From an uncultured Sphingobacteriales bacterium (GTDB lineage: Bacteria; Bacteroidota; Bacteroidia; Chitinophagales; Chitinophagaceae), in the NCBI GenBank assembly GCA_937991535.1, contig CALKHN010000079.1, positions 97,044-161,043 on the forward strand: DNA of 64,000 bases. Direction: 5' to 3'. Of the stretch, positions 9,130 to 18,234 are shown in pieces; positions within the stretch are counted from its first letter, which is position 1, and each line of letters starts with the position of its first letter. Made by a program: the position numbers and the translations under genes. A model generated the notes under the pieces. That model worked only from the letters and a program-made list of their open reading frames with translations, had not been told where the DNA came from and searched no databases.

Positions 9130-10404
9130 CTAATCCAGCCACGCCAATGCAGCAGTCATCATTGCCTGTAACCCTGTTTTTAATGTAGGATGGATAACAG
9201 GAGCAAATTTTGGTGAATGGTTGCTCGGAACAGAATTCAGTTGATTGTTATTTTTTGCTTCTAAAAATGTTTTTGGATCTGTTCCTCCAACAAACCAAAA
9301 AACATACGGCACTTTCCAATTTCTTCCGGAAACACTGAAATCTTCACTCGCAGATGCCGGCTGGGTTTCATAGGAATTATCTCCAAATACAGCATGGAAA
9401 GCTTCCGAAACTTTATGAGTGGCCTCAAGGTCATTCACGGTTAGGGGATAACTGTCCAGTGTGGTAAACTCCGGTTCTTTTGGTGCATTGGAAGCAGTAC
9501 ATTCTGCACAGCAAATGCGCTTTACGGCGGAAAGTATATGGTCCCGAACGCCATCGTCAAAAGTGCGGATATTTAACTTAAGCGTGGCATCGTCTGGAAT
9601 AATATTTTCTTTTGTGCCAGCCTGTAATGCTCCTATCGTTAACACAGCGTTCTCTATTGGGGCAATCTCCCGGGACACAATGGTCTGTAAACGCATAGTT
9701 GTGGCTGCCGCCATGATCACCGGGTCAATTGATGTTTGTGGCTGTGATCCATGCGATCCCCGGCCAAACAACTTAACTTTTAAACTATTTCCTGCAGAAA
9801 GAATTGGCCCGCCCCGGTAACCCACAGTTCCTGATTGACCTACCATGACGTGTTGGCCAAGAATGATGTCAGGCTTAGGAAAACGCTCCATCATGCCATC
9901 CGCTATCATGCTTTGGGCACCGCGTCCAACTTCTTCGCCGGGCTGGAAAACAGCCAGTAAAGTGCCCTTCCATTGGTCTTTATTTTCTGAGAACAACCGT
10001 GCGGCGCCCATTAACCAGGTTACATGTAAATCATGGCCGCATACATGCGATACACCCACTTCAACCCCTTCTTCATCCCGGTCTACTTTTGTACTGGCAT
10101 AAGGCAATCCGGTAGCTTCTGTTACGGGAAGTGCATCCATGTCAGCTCTGAGCATCACGGTAGGCCCTTCTCCATTTTTTAGGATACCAACCACTCCGGT
10201 TACACCAACATTTGCAGTAACCTCAAATTGATATCTCTTCAGGTAATCAGCAGCGATTTTGGCCGTTCTGAATTCCTTCATAGACAGCTCCGGGTTTTGG
10301 TGAATGTCTTTATAAATGTTTTCCAATTCCGGAAGCAGTTTATCAATAATGCCATCGGTTTTGTTGTGGAAGTCTGTTATGCGAGCAATATCCATGGTTT
10401 CCAA
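9130..10404 (-). CDS. M20D-family amidohydrolase (hippurate/IAA-amino acid hydrolase-like)
   Basis: This 424-residue cytoplasmic metallopeptidase-like enzyme carries IHQNPELSMKEFRTA (family start), VMLRADMDALPV, the metal-binding VSHVCGHDLHVTWLMGAA motif (Cys and His ligands), FQPGEEVGRGAQSMI with the catalytic Glu, and LGQHV. The dimerisation lid (about residues 205-320) contains GRGSHGSQPQTSIDPV. The C-terminal SASEDFSV supplies the last ligand region. M20D enzymes hydrolyse N-acyl amino acids such as hippurate or indole-acetyl amino acids; an acyl-amino acid substrate is inferred. It has its own upstream region and is followed about 110 bases on by the VIT gene, so it probably forms a separate unit. 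Length is normal and no key residue seems missing. Confidence 0.9.
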   Translation of the reverse strand: METMDIARITDFHNKTDGIIDKLLPELENIYKDIHQNPELSMKEFRTAKIAADYLKRYQFEVTANVGVTGVVGILKNGEGPTVMLRADMDALPVTEATGLPYASTKVDRDEEGVEVGVSHVCGHDLHVTWLMGAARLFSENKDQWKGTLLAVFQPGEEVGRGAQSMIADGMMERFPKPDIILGQHVMVGQSGTVGYRGGPILSAGNSLKVKLFGRGSHGSQPQTSIDPVIMAAATTMRLQTIVSREIAPIENAVLTIGALQAGTKENIIPDDATLKLNIRTFDDGVRDHILSAVKRICCAECTASNAPKEPEFTTLDSYPLTVNDLEATHKVSEAFHAVFGDNSYETQPASASEDFSVSGRNWKVPYVFWFVGGTDPKTFLEAKNNNQLNSVPSNHSPKFAPVIHPTLKTGLQAMMTAALAWLD

Positions 10405-10503
10405 CGTTTAATTCTTAACTATTAAATTACTGATTTTTAAGCTTTTTGATTTAGGCAGCACAAATAGATTTCTATCCGGCCCGTTGCCAGGTTAAAAAAG
10501 AAT

Positions 10504-12117
10504 TTACTGTTTTGCCGCTGTAATCTTATCATTCTTTTTAGAAAAGGTGAAGAAATTAATACTTAATGCCGGCAGTGTTGCGTTGCCGGATTTTATCGCA
10601 TTGCCTTTTATTTGCGGCAGTTCGTCATTCGCATCTAACTTTAGTTCTGATCCATTCAGCATTACCGTTTCACCCTGGATTTCTTTAGAAGTCAACACGT
10701 ATTGCAGCGCATCTGCCGGTATATTTACAGACGAAGATTCTTTATTGGTGTTAATGGCCAGAATGGTGATGCCGTCTGCCTGACCTTTTGTATTGTGCGC
10801 AAATAAATAAACGCCGGGTTGCCCGTCACCCGCTTCATATACTTCCGTGCCCATAAGTTTTGCCCATAATAAGGCCGCCCAATAATTGGGTTTAGGCAAA
10901 TGGGTATCCTGGTCTACCAGGCTGTACTCACTGGCGGCAAGAGTGTTGTGTATTACAACTTTTACGCCGTGTTTTGCCGAGGAACCCAACTGATACAAAT
11001 AGCGGAAGCAATCTAAATAAGTGGCGGCAAAAGGGTCGCCTCCTGCGGCTGCTTCTGCAGTTTCCGTAATCCATAAAGGCTTTCCGGGGTTGTATTTATC
11101 TCTCAATCGTCCGTAATAACTTGTTACACTATCCGTTTTTCGCAACCAGGCAAATTCCAGGGCATTTTCCGCCTTGATAGAAAAGGGACCGCTCCGCATC
11201 ATGCGAATGGAAGCCGCTCCATACATGTGATAAGAAAATGCATCAAACACCGGTTTGGGCTCTGCCGACATCATGGAATCGGTGGTGAGCAATGTTATAC
11301 CCATTGATGAGCCGCCACCAGCAAGACCTTCCATTACAGATCCGGGCCCTAATAATGTCATGTCCGGCGCCTGTTGTTTTGCCCAGGTCCTATAAGCATA
11401 TACATCTCTTGCAAAGTCATGTCCGTCATAGTTTTTTTTGATTTCACCACCGGCAGTAGGCATGCTGGGTTCATTAAAAAGTTCTGCGGCGGCTATTTCA
11501 CCCCCCATGCTTTTTGTATAGTTCACTATCTTCTGAGCTTCTTTTGGAGTCCATACGCCGCTGGCATCTCTTACGCCATTGGATACCGAAAACGATGTTA
11601 CCAATTTAGAGCCGGTTTCCTTCACGAAATCAATAACAGCTTTCCATTGACTGCGGGTCAGTACATTCACAAATCCCGCCGGCGCTTTTTTCATCTGTGG
11701 TTCATCATTATCCTGGAAATAAATAGCATTTGCCCAGGTGCCGCTTACCCGCATATAAGCCGGCGCCAAACTTTTTGCCAGCGTAAGCAGCCTTTTATCT
11801 GCGAGATTAACAGGCGAAAGCTTTCGGTACATGGCGTCATTCTTTTGAGAAATATCATACGTTGATGATATCGCTAAAGAAGGCAGGCTATCCATCAATT
11901 TATAAGGTTTCCAAAACTCACCGCCAACAACTTCCACCATTTCCACATTGTAAGATTGAAAACGTTCATCTACGCTGCCTAAATGTTTCATTTCTTTCAA
12001 ATTAATAGTAATGTCGCTACTGTCTTTACTGACAGTTGTGTTTCCACCTCCTGAACCGCATGCAGAGAAGGCAAATAGGGTTGCGATGTACATGAGCGCT
12101 ACTGCAAATGATTTCAT
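10504..12117 (-). CDS. GH79 heparanase-like glycoside hydrolase, lipoprotein
   Basis: This 537-residue protein has a lipoprotein signal with lipobox AFSAC (Cys20) followed by a Gly-rich linker, so it is probably surface- or periplasm-anchored. The catalytic TIM barrel resembles GH79 heparanase and beta-glucuronidase: MRVSGTWANAIYF (compare the RxGGT region), AAELFNEPS with the proposed acid/base Glu216, WITETAEAAAGGDP with the proposed nucleophile Glu352, and the C-terminal VVIHNTLAASEYSLVDQDTHLPKPNYWAALLWAKLMG block, a strong heparanase-type signature. A C-terminal beta domain (about residues 430-530) follows. The expected activity is cleavage of glucuronosyl or related linkages. A 54-codon reading frame ends six bases upstream. 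GH30 and GH39 share the fold but fit the motifs less well. Confidence 0.75.
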   Translation of the reverse strand: MKSFAVALMYIATLFAFSACGSGGGNTTVSKDSSDITINLKEMKHLGSVDERFQSYNVEMVEVVGGEFWKPYKLMDSLPSLAISSTYDISQKNDAMYRKLSPVNLADKRLLTLAKSLAPAYMRVSGTWANAIYFQDNDEPQMKKAPAGFVNVLTRSQWKAVIDFVKETGSKLVTSFSVSNGVRDASGVWTPKEAQKIVNYTKSMGGEIAAAELFNEPSMPTAGGEIKKNYDGHDFARDVYAYRTWAKQQAPDMTLLGPGSVMEGLAGGGSSMGITLLTTDSMMSAEPKPVFDAFSYHMYGAASIRMMRSGPFSIKAENALEFAWLRKTDSVTSYYGRLRDKYNPGKPLWITETAEAAAGGDPFAATYLDCFRYLYQLGSSAKHGVKVVIHNTLAASEYSLVDQDTHLPKPNYWAALLWAKLMGTEVYEAGDGQPGVYLFAHNTKGQADGITILAINTNKESSSVNIPADALQYVLTSKEIQGETVMLNGSELKLDANDELPQIKGNAIKSGNATLPALSINFFTFSKKNDKITAAKQ

Positions 12118-12122
12118 GGTAT

Positions 12123-12287
12123 TTATTTAAGTAGCTGAATTATTTTAATGCTTAGCAAACCGTTGAAATGCATTTTAGATTTGGATTTGTTGGCAACTGC
12201 TTTACTTCTGCCGGCAACTGGCACGCTGTTTTTACCCTGGTAAAGAAAAGGCTTAGGCGACTTGTTGTTTAAAACAACTGTATTCAT
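12123..12287 (-). CDS. Possible small basic protein upstream of the GH79 gene
   Basis: An ATG at 12287 opens a 54-codon frame that stops at 12123, leaving only five bases before the ATG of the GH79 lipoprotein. The product (beginning MNTVVLNNKSPKPF) is rich in Lys, Asn and Ser, strongly basic, has no signal peptide and matches no family I know. The tight junction suggests either a leader peptide with translational coupling or chance. There is no independent evidence of expression, so this is a low-confidence call. Confidence 0.3.
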   Translation of the reverse strand: MNTVVLNNKSPKPFLYQGKNSVPVAGRSKAVANKSKSKMHFNGLLSIKIIQLLK

Positions 12288-12640
12288 AAAGCGTAGATTA
12301 TTAGATCAACCAATTCGATACGAAGCCCTTACAAAGATAAATAATCAATGACTACACTATTCCCGGCCAATGGTTATATTATTCGGAAAAAGTGTTATTG
12401 GATCAGGAAATGCCGTTGAAATAAGAGAAGAGTTGTGTATTTTATTCCACAATTTTTAATTTCTGTATCCTCATAGTAAAGAAGATATCTTTGCCTGGGA
12501 GTTGAAAAGGGTTTTGCAATTACAGTTCGGCGTTTAACCTTAATGAAAATGCGCAACAAAATACGACGAAGGCACAGGAGCGGAATTTCCTGGATTATCC
12601 AAATCGGTAATTTTTACCAGCACTAATAATACCCTTATAA
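12288..12640. other. Divergent intergenic region without recognisable gene
   Basis: This stretch of about 350 bases separates the divergent GH79 unit and the porin gene and should hold both promoters. It contains a short inverted pair TTGTTT/AAACAA just before 12287 but I could not identify a convincing -33/-7 pair, an operator palindrome or a coding frame with homology. Confidence 0.4.
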
Positions 12641-13873
12641 GTGAAGTATGTCAGTTTTTTGTTCAAAAAATGTTTCCGGCAATTAATGCAGTTGCAACTC
12701 TCGGCGTTTATAGCCTTTCCCGCTATCGCACAGGACCAAATAAAAGGGTTTGAAATATACGGTTATATTAAAACAGATATAGGCTACAATTTTAATCAAA
12801 TTAATCCTGATTGGTTTGATGTATTGCGCGTTACCAAACTGCCACAGTACAAAGATCAATTTGCGCCGGATGGAAAAATTTATTTCAGCATCCGTGAAAG
12901 CAGAATGGGATTTAAAAGTTGGTTACCGGGTGGTGCAGACCATATCCGGACTAACTTTGAATTCGATGTTTTTGGAGTAGGCGACAATGTGGGCCAGTCC
13001 GCTTTTCACCTGCGGACGGCCTATATACAATTGGGTGGGTTTTTAATTGGAAAGAACCAAAGCCTGTTTACAGACGCCGACGTAGTGCCTGGAATTCTTG
13101 ACTTCGGAGGACCACCAGGCAGGCCCTCTCTTCGCTCTATTCAGGTACGCTACATGCAAAACAGGGAAACCCTAAAGTGGGGGATTGCGTTGGAACAGCC
13201 AGGCGCTACTTCTGATGAAGGCATTTATGCCGAAAGAATCGAACTGCAAAATGTAAAGCCTGAATTCAAACTTCCGGATCTTACGGCTCAATACCGAATG
13301 CTGGTACAGAAAGGTTATATCGAAGCAGCGGGAGTTTTAAAATGGATAAAGTGGAAAAATACCACCCCAGGCCCAATCAATCTAAGTGGAGATGAAATAG
13401 GATTCGGTTTTTACGTCAGTTCCAGATACCGGTTGCATAGTAAAACGCTTATTAAAGCTCAAATAGTCTATGGAAAGGGAATGGAAAATTATTTAACTGA
13501 TGCCGGCCCGGATATCGGTATAAAAAATAATTTAGGAAATGCCACCACTCCTATAGTAGGAGTTTCATTACCGGTAATAGGGGGACTGGCTTTTTTAGAG
13601 TACAATTGGGGTGCTAAATGGATCAGCACATTGGGGTACTCAGGCATTCGAATATACAACTCGAACGCTCAGGCTGGCAACGCATTCAGGAATGGACATT
13701 ATGGAATTATCAACTTGCTTTACCAGCCGGTTGCAGCATTCATAGCGGGAGTTGAGCTACAATGGGGGCAAAGAAAAAATTATAATGATGGATTTGGCTC
13801 ATCTGCAATTAAAGTACAGTTCTCATGCAAGTACAGTTTCTCGCATTTGGTTCAGGAAAAGATAAACAAATAA
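12641..13873 (+). CDS. DcaP-like outer-membrane porin
   Basis: This 410-residue protein has an N-terminal signal peptide (cleavage probably near FPAIAQDQ) followed by a beta-rich sequence. The opening FEIYGYIKTDIGYNFNQI, the SRMGFKSWLPGG turn, RTNFEFDVFGVGDNVGQSAFHLRTAYIQLGGFLIGKNQS and the ending in an aromatic-rich strand match the DcaP family of trimeric outer-membrane channels. DcaP channels pass anionic small molecules such as dicarboxylates; the substrate here is unknown. A MITE-like element lies immediately after its stop (13871-13873) and before a divergent-sense AraC gene. The first 20 residues contain FKKCFRQ, an unusually long positive n-region, and a slightly later start is possible. 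Confidence 0.75.
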   Translation: MKYVSFLFKKCFRQLMQLQLSAFIAFPAIAQDQIKGFEIYGYIKTDIGYNFNQINPDWFDVLRVTKLPQYKDQFAPDGKIYFSIRESRMGFKSWLPGGADHIRTNFEFDVFGVGDNVGQSAFHLRTAYIQLGGFLIGKNQSLFTDADVVPGILDFGGPPGRPSLRSIQVRYMQNRETLKWGIALEQPGATSDEGIYAERIELQNVKPEFKLPDLTAQYRMLVQKGYIEAAGVLKWIKWKNTTPGPINLSGDEIGFGFYVSSRYRLHSKTLIKAQIVYGKGMENYLTDAGPDIGIKNNLGNATTPIVGVSLPVIGGLAFLEYNWGAKWISTLGYSGIRIYNSNAQAGNAFRNGHYGIINLLYQPVAAFIAGVELQWGQRKNYNDGFGSSAIKVQFSCKYSFSHLVQEKINK

Positions 13874-13894
13874 GGTTTACCAACGCTTAACTTA

Positions 13895-14046
13895 CCTTTT
13901 TAGGGTGCATTCCAAATTGTTGCTGGCAGGTGGAGATACCAGCCAGGGCGGCCTGCCGTGGACGGTGCCTGCCTGACCGGTAGGCAGGTATTCACCGTTC
14001 ACATGAAATAAAGCAATGCGACAATTTGGAATGCACCCCTTTTTAG
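13895..14046. mobile_element. MITE-like element with 17-bp terminal inverted repeats and 9-bp target duplication
   Basis: GGTGCATTCCAAATTGT at 13904-13920 is mirrored exactly by ACAATTTGGAATGCACC at 14021-14037, bounding a 134-bp element. It is flanked on both sides by the identical 9-mer CCTTTTTAG (13895-13903 and 14038-14046), as expected for a target-site duplication. An equally valid reading is an 18-bp repeat with a 7-bp duplication. The interior encodes nothing and contains a nested hairpin: ACGGTG at 13962 pairs with CACCGT at 13993, and inside it CCTGCCT pairs with AGGCAGG around a GACCGGT centre. It has no transposase and would need one supplied in trans. It sits between the porin and AraC genes. 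Confidence 0.7.
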
Positions 14047-14087
14047 TAAGTTGACGATAATTTTTTATCTTCACTAGCACATTAACA

Positions 14088-14918
14088 ATGGATCAATTTT
14101 TCAAAATCCACCAGGTAGACGCAGGGGAAGCAAAAAAAAATTCCGCCTCCCCTGATAAACCTCATATACATGACTTTGAAGAGTTAATTATTGGTATAGA
14201 AGGAAAGCTGGAGCATTTTATTGATTTTAGAACGACAAGTTTTGACGCGCCGTTCGTGAGCTTTATAACAAAAGGGAAAGTGCACCGTGCGATTCCGATG
14301 GTGAAAAATGGCAGGTGTCATTTCTGGGTAATACGATTTAAAAGTGAGTTTATCCCGGCAACCACTTTTCAATTGTATTCAAATTATCACAACTTTGCAA
14401 ACATTCAAATACAGAGAACTGATTGCTTCGATAGAATCGTTAAGCTTTGTGAAATGATGTTCGGTGAAATGCAGCAATCTGTTCCTGACCTTGCTGTCAT
14501 AAGTCACTTGTTGAGTGCCATATTCATAATGGTTGAATCTGAAAGAAAAAAATTCCTGGAAGCAGATGAAACCATTCAAAAAGCACAGAGTGTTACTTTC
14601 AGGATTTTTTTGAAAATACTTGAAGAAAATTATCACAGGCGGGTTGGAGTTGAGTTTTATGCAGAGCGGTTATTTATGTCTGCAAGGAATCTGAACCTGA
14701 TTTGCCAGGATGTTTTGCACCAAACGGTAACCGAAATGATTGAAATACGAAAACTTATTGAAGCAAAAAACCTTCTGATAAGTACGGATAAATCGGTTTC
14801 TGAAATTGGGGCAGTTTTAGGCTACAGCGAAAAAGCATACTTCTCTGCAGTCTTTAAAAAAAGGTCGGGGCAAACTCCTACAGAGTTCAGGGATGAAATG
14901 AAAAAACTCGGTTTTTAA
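14088..14918 (+). CDS. AraC-family transcriptional regulator
   Basis: This 276-residue regulator has an N-terminal cupin-like sensor part (about residues 1-160, beginning MDQFFKIHQVDAG and including PHIHDFEELIIGIEGKLEHF) and a C-terminal double helix-turn-helix (about 175-276) with AERLFMSARNLNLICQDVL and the classic second motif SVSEIGAVLGYSEKAYFSAVFKKRSGQTPTEFR. The end is complete. It is followed after 13 bases by the OsmC-like gene, so the two probably form an operon; whether it controls the OsmC gene or the aldehyde dehydrogenase further on is inference. A MITE-like element lies just upstream of the start and may influence its promoter. Confidence 0.9.
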   Translation: MDQFFKIHQVDAGEAKKNSASPDKPHIHDFEELIIGIEGKLEHFIDFRTTSFDAPFVSFITKGKVHRAIPMVKNGRCHFWVIRFKSEFIPATTFQLYSNYHNFANIQIQRTDCFDRIVKLCEMMFGEMQQSVPDLAVISHLLSAIFIMVESERKKFLEADETIQKAQSVTFRIFLKILEENYHRRVGVEFYAERLFMSARNLNLICQDVLHQTVTEMIEIRKLIEAKNLLISTDKSVSEIGAVLGYSEKAYFSAVFKKRSGQTPTEFRDEMKKLGF

Positions 14919-14931
14919 ATTACAACAGATT

Positions 14932-15579
14932 ATGAAGTATAAACTTGATAAACCAGTTCAGGGCGTCATTGGCAATGAAAAGTATCAATGTATCATTGAA
15001 TGGCGTAATGGAAAATTCATTGCGGATGAACCGGAGTCTGTCGGAGGGAAAGATACAGGGCCTGATCCCTATTCACTTTTGCTTTCTTCCCTGGCTTCCT
15101 GCAAATTAATTACGATGCGGATGTATATTGACCGGAAGGGGTGGCAGATTGAAAGAATAGCCGTCAATGCAAATATGTACCAGGAAACAAAAGCTGCAAC
15201 GACAAATGCAGTCATTGACTGCGACATTCTGTTTTTAAGTTCTGTAAGCGAGGAACAAAAATTGAAGTTGATGGAAATTGCAGAAAGCTGCCCCGTTTCA
15301 AAAATCTTACAGGGTAACCTGAAGGTAAGAGTGTTTGCTTTTAGAGACGGAGACACAAAAACAATAAAATATACAAATGGGGAGGTCACTGTTTTATGGA
15401 AACCTGAGTTTTGTCAGCACTCAACCCGCTGCTGGACGCAATTGCCTCAGGTGTTTAAGCCCTCGATAAAAAAGTGGATAGACCCTAACGGCGCTCCTGC
15501 TGAAAGCATTCAACAGCAGGTTGCAAAATGTCCGTCAGGAGCGCTTGTATTTTTAGAAAATAATAAGAAAGATGAGTGA
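14932..15579 (+). CDS. OsmC-like protein fused to a divergent 4Fe-4S (Fer4_19-type) domain
   Basis: This 215-residue protein has two parts. Residues 1-130 form an OsmC/Ohr-like domain (GGKDTGPDPYSLLLSSLASCKLITMRMYIDRKGW and AESCPVSKILQG, holding the two redox cysteines typical of peroxidase-type OsmC proteins). Residues 145-205 form a small Cys-rich domain (EFCQHSTRCWTQLPQVF ... QQVAKCPSGALVF), which fits the divergent mono-cluster ferredoxin-like Fer4_19 family. The fusion suggests an iron-sulfur partner supplying electrons to the peroxidase domain, which is inference. It lies in an apparent operon with the AraC gene 13 bases upstream. Confidence 0.75.
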   Translation: MKYKLDKPVQGVIGNEKYQCIIEWRNGKFIADEPESVGGKDTGPDPYSLLLSSLASCKLITMRMYIDRKGWQIERIAVNANMYQETKAATTNAVIDCDILFLSSVSEEQKLKLMEIAESCPVSKILQGNLKVRVFAFRDGDTKTIKYTNGEVTVLWKPEFCQHSTRCWTQLPQVFKPSIKKWIDPNGAPAESIQQQVAKCPSGALVFLENNKKDE

Positions 15580-15841
15580 GGGAAGATATCATACGCAATT
15601 CAACAGTGCCATGCATCCGAAGTGGTGAAGGATAATCCGGGCAAATAATCCTGAATGCGCATTGGACCTTGTACCTTGTACCTCTTTCCTGGTACTCTTG
15701 CTTTACGCTTCTTATCTGGCTTATTTGGATAAATGGGAAAGCCAACTTCCTGATATCACAACACATTTTCCTGATATTACTACTGAAGAAAGCCTGTCTA
15801 ATCAGACCTTTATACTGTCAAATTCCATCAATCATTTATAA

Positions 15842-16450
15842 ATGCCTAAAAAAATGAAAAAAATAATCACGTTAAAAGCAGTTGCGATACTTTTTGCATT
15901 GGTATCTATCCTGGCATCAACAAGTTGCGGCAGCAATACTAACAACACTTCAGACCTTCAGGCTAAAGTTGATTCATTACAAAATGAGCTCAAAAAACTT
16001 ACAGATGAAAGAGAAATTACAGAATTGCGGCTTGCAAAATTTGACACGCTTGATTTTGAGTATTACAGTAATCAGAAATGGGATATGTTTACACATAACC
16101 ATGCCGACAACATCAAAGTTTATTATCCCGATGGCGCCATTAGCACAGGCTTGTATCCGCAACACATTGACATGATTAAAGGTCAGTTTGTTTTTGCGCC
16201 GGACACGAAGATAAAAACGCATCCGGTAAGGTTCGGCAGCGGCGAATGGACTTGCGTGATTGGTGAAATGGAAGGAACATTTTCCAAACCCATGCCAATA
16301 GGAGGCGGGAAAACAATTCCACCTACGGGAAAGCCTTTCAAGCTTAGAATGGCAACGGTTGCACACTGGGGAGCAGACAACAAAATGACCGAAGAATTTT
16401 TGTTTTGGGACAACCAGTCATTCATGAAACAAATAGGATTGGCAAAATAA
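15842..16450 (+). CDS. SnoaL/NTF2-like lipoprotein
   Basis: This 202-residue protein begins with a lipoprotein signal (lipobox LASTSC, Cys29 from this start; an ATG at 15854 gives the same signal shortened by four residues). A short coiled-coil-like linker (LQAKVDSLQNELKKLTDE) follows, then a SnoaL-like/NTF2 fold: DTLDFEYYSNQKWDMFTHNHADNIKVYYPDG, GLYPQHIDMIKGQF, GEMEGTFSKPM and AHWGADNKMTEEFLFWDNQSFMKQIGL. This is the pattern of ester-cyclase-type SnoaL proteins. The catalytic role is unknown. The 260 bases upstream contain the direct repeat ACCTTGT-ACCTTGT (about 15666) but no gene. Confidence 0.75.
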   Translation: MPKKMKKIITLKAVAILFALVSILASTSCGSNTNNTSDLQAKVDSLQNELKKLTDEREITELRLAKFDTLDFEYYSNQKWDMFTHNHADNIKVYYPDGAISTGLYPQHIDMIKGQFVFAPDTKIKTHPVRFGSGEWTCVIGEMEGTFSKPMPIGGGKTIPPTGKPFKLRMATVAHWGADNKMTEEFLFWDNQSFMKQIGLAK

Positions 16451-16685
16451 ATAGTTTGTCAAAACCTGATTGAATAAATAAGAAGCATCAGTATATTATT
16501 TGTTACATCCACCAGGGTGTTACAGCCAGGAAGCGCAGTTTCGTATTTTGAACTGAACTCCACACCCGGTCAAACATTGAAATTAAGTGAGCTAAAAAGG
16601 CAAATGGATCATCATTGCTTTTTAAACCCTATAATCGAACAATGAAAGCAACAGGTATACATCCTTAACACAAAAATCAGATGAT

Positions 16686-18146
16686 ATGACTAAGTACCAA
16701 AATCTTAACCAGCAATATATTGCCGGCGCCTGGAAACCAGGAAGCGAAAACAACAATATTGATGATTATAATCCGTACGACCAGTCAATTGTAGCCACTT
16801 TTAAATCCGCAGGATTAAAGGATCTGGATGAGGCTTATAACGCCGCCAGAAAAGCACAGGAAGCCTGGGCTAAAACGCTGCCGCAAACCCGGAGTGATAT
16901 TATGACGAAAGCTGCCAATATTATTGAACAGCGAAAGGATGAAATAGCCGATATCATGACAAAGGAATGTGGGAGCACCGTTATAAAAAGAGCCATTGAA
17001 TTACAAATCGGCATAAACATTATCCGGGAAGCAGCCTCCTTCCCTACAAGACAACATGGATACATTTTTGATTCCTTTACTCCCGGTAAGGAAAGCAGGG
17101 TTTATCGGAAGCCATTGGGTGTTATTGGCGTCATCAGTCCTTTCAATTTTCCATTTAATCTCTCTTTACGGTCTGTTGCCACTGCACTGGCTGTTGGGAA
17201 CGCTGTAGTCTTAAAACCAGCTTCGGAAACGCCCATTATCGGCGGAACTATTATAGGAAAAATATTTGAAGAAGCCGGGTTGCCCAAAGGTGTATTAAAT
17301 GTCGTAGTAGGAAAAGCCTCTCTTATCGGCGATCCCTTTGTAGAGCATCCGATTCCAAAATTGATTTCTTTCACGGGTTCTACTCCTGTGGGTACCAACC
17401 TGGCAAAGCTGGCTGCGGGACAATTGAAAAAAACATCTCTTGAACTTGGAGGCAATAATGTATTCATTGTTATGGATGATGCAGATATAGACAGAGCCGT
17501 AGAAGCCTCTGTTTTTGGAAAGTTCCTGCATCAGGGACAAATCTGCATGTCAATCAACCGGATATTTTTACAGGAAAAAATATTCGATAGCTTCAAAGAG
17601 AAATTCATAGCAAAAGTTAAAAAATTAAAATTTGGTGATCCTGCTGATAAGGATGTACTGATAGGTCCTCTCATAGATGAAAAAGCAGTTAACAGGATTT
17701 TAAAAAGTATTGATGCCAGTGTTACCCGGGGCGCCAAAGTTGAAACAGGAGGTAAAGCCAAAGGAAATGTTCTGGAACCAACGGTAATGACGGGTGTGAA
17801 AAACGATTATCCCATTGCGCATGATGAAATTTTTGGCCCGGTAGCGCCTTTGATCTCCTTTAAAACGGTTGAGGAAGTATTGGCGATGGCCAATGAAATA
17901 AATTATGGGTTAAGCGGCGCTTTGCATACTTCCAATGTGGAAAAAGGAGTGGAAATAGCCAGGCAGATTACCACCGGTATGATTCACATCAATGACCAGT
18001 CTGTAAATGACGAACCCAATGCACCGTTCGGCGGCGAAAAAGGATCAGGTCTGGGGAGGTTCAACGGAGAATTTATCATAGAAGAGTTCTCCACCTTACA
18101 ATGGGTAACCATACAACATGAAAAGAGAGATTATAGCCCGTTTTAA
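16686..18146 (+). CDS. NAD(P)-dependent aldehyde dehydrogenase
   Basis: This full-length 486-residue aldehyde dehydrogenase has the NAD-binding region with GVIGVISPFNFPFNLSLRSVATALAVGNAVVLKPASETP, SFTGSTPVGTNLA, the catalytic general base Glu253 in LELGGNN and the nucleophile Cys287 in GQICMSINR. The DEIFGPVAPLISF and NDEPNAPFGGEKGSGLGRFNG motifs near the end are typical of benzaldehyde/vanillin-type and related dehydrogenases. The substrate is probably an aromatic or aliphatic aldehyde. It stands alone on the plus strand, preceded by a 235-base gap and followed by the YceI gene 88 bases on. Confidence 0.9.
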   Translation: MTKYQNLNQQYIAGAWKPGSENNNIDDYNPYDQSIVATFKSAGLKDLDEAYNAARKAQEAWAKTLPQTRSDIMTKAANIIEQRKDEIADIMTKECGSTVIKRAIELQIGINIIREAASFPTRQHGYIFDSFTPGKESRVYRKPLGVIGVISPFNFPFNLSLRSVATALAVGNAVVLKPASETPIIGGTIIGKIFEEAGLPKGVLNVVVGKASLIGDPFVEHPIPKLISFTGSTPVGTNLAKLAAGQLKKTSLELGGNNVFIVMDDADIDRAVEASVFGKFLHQGQICMSINRIFLQEKIFDSFKEKFIAKVKKLKFGDPADKDVLIGPLIDEKAVNRILKSIDASVTRGAKVETGGKAKGNVLEPTVMTGVKNDYPIAHDEIFGPVAPLISFKTVEEVLAMANEINYGLSGALHTSNVEKGVEIARQITTGMIHINDQSVNDEPNAPFGGEKGSGLGRFNGEFIIEEFSTLQWVTIQHEKRDYSPF

Positions 18147-18234
18147 GAGAGAGAAAAATCTATGAATCAACAACAATACCATCAGCCTGAATCGGTTCGG
18201 TTTCTTGTTTTTGGGCTTCATTAAAAATCAGCTC

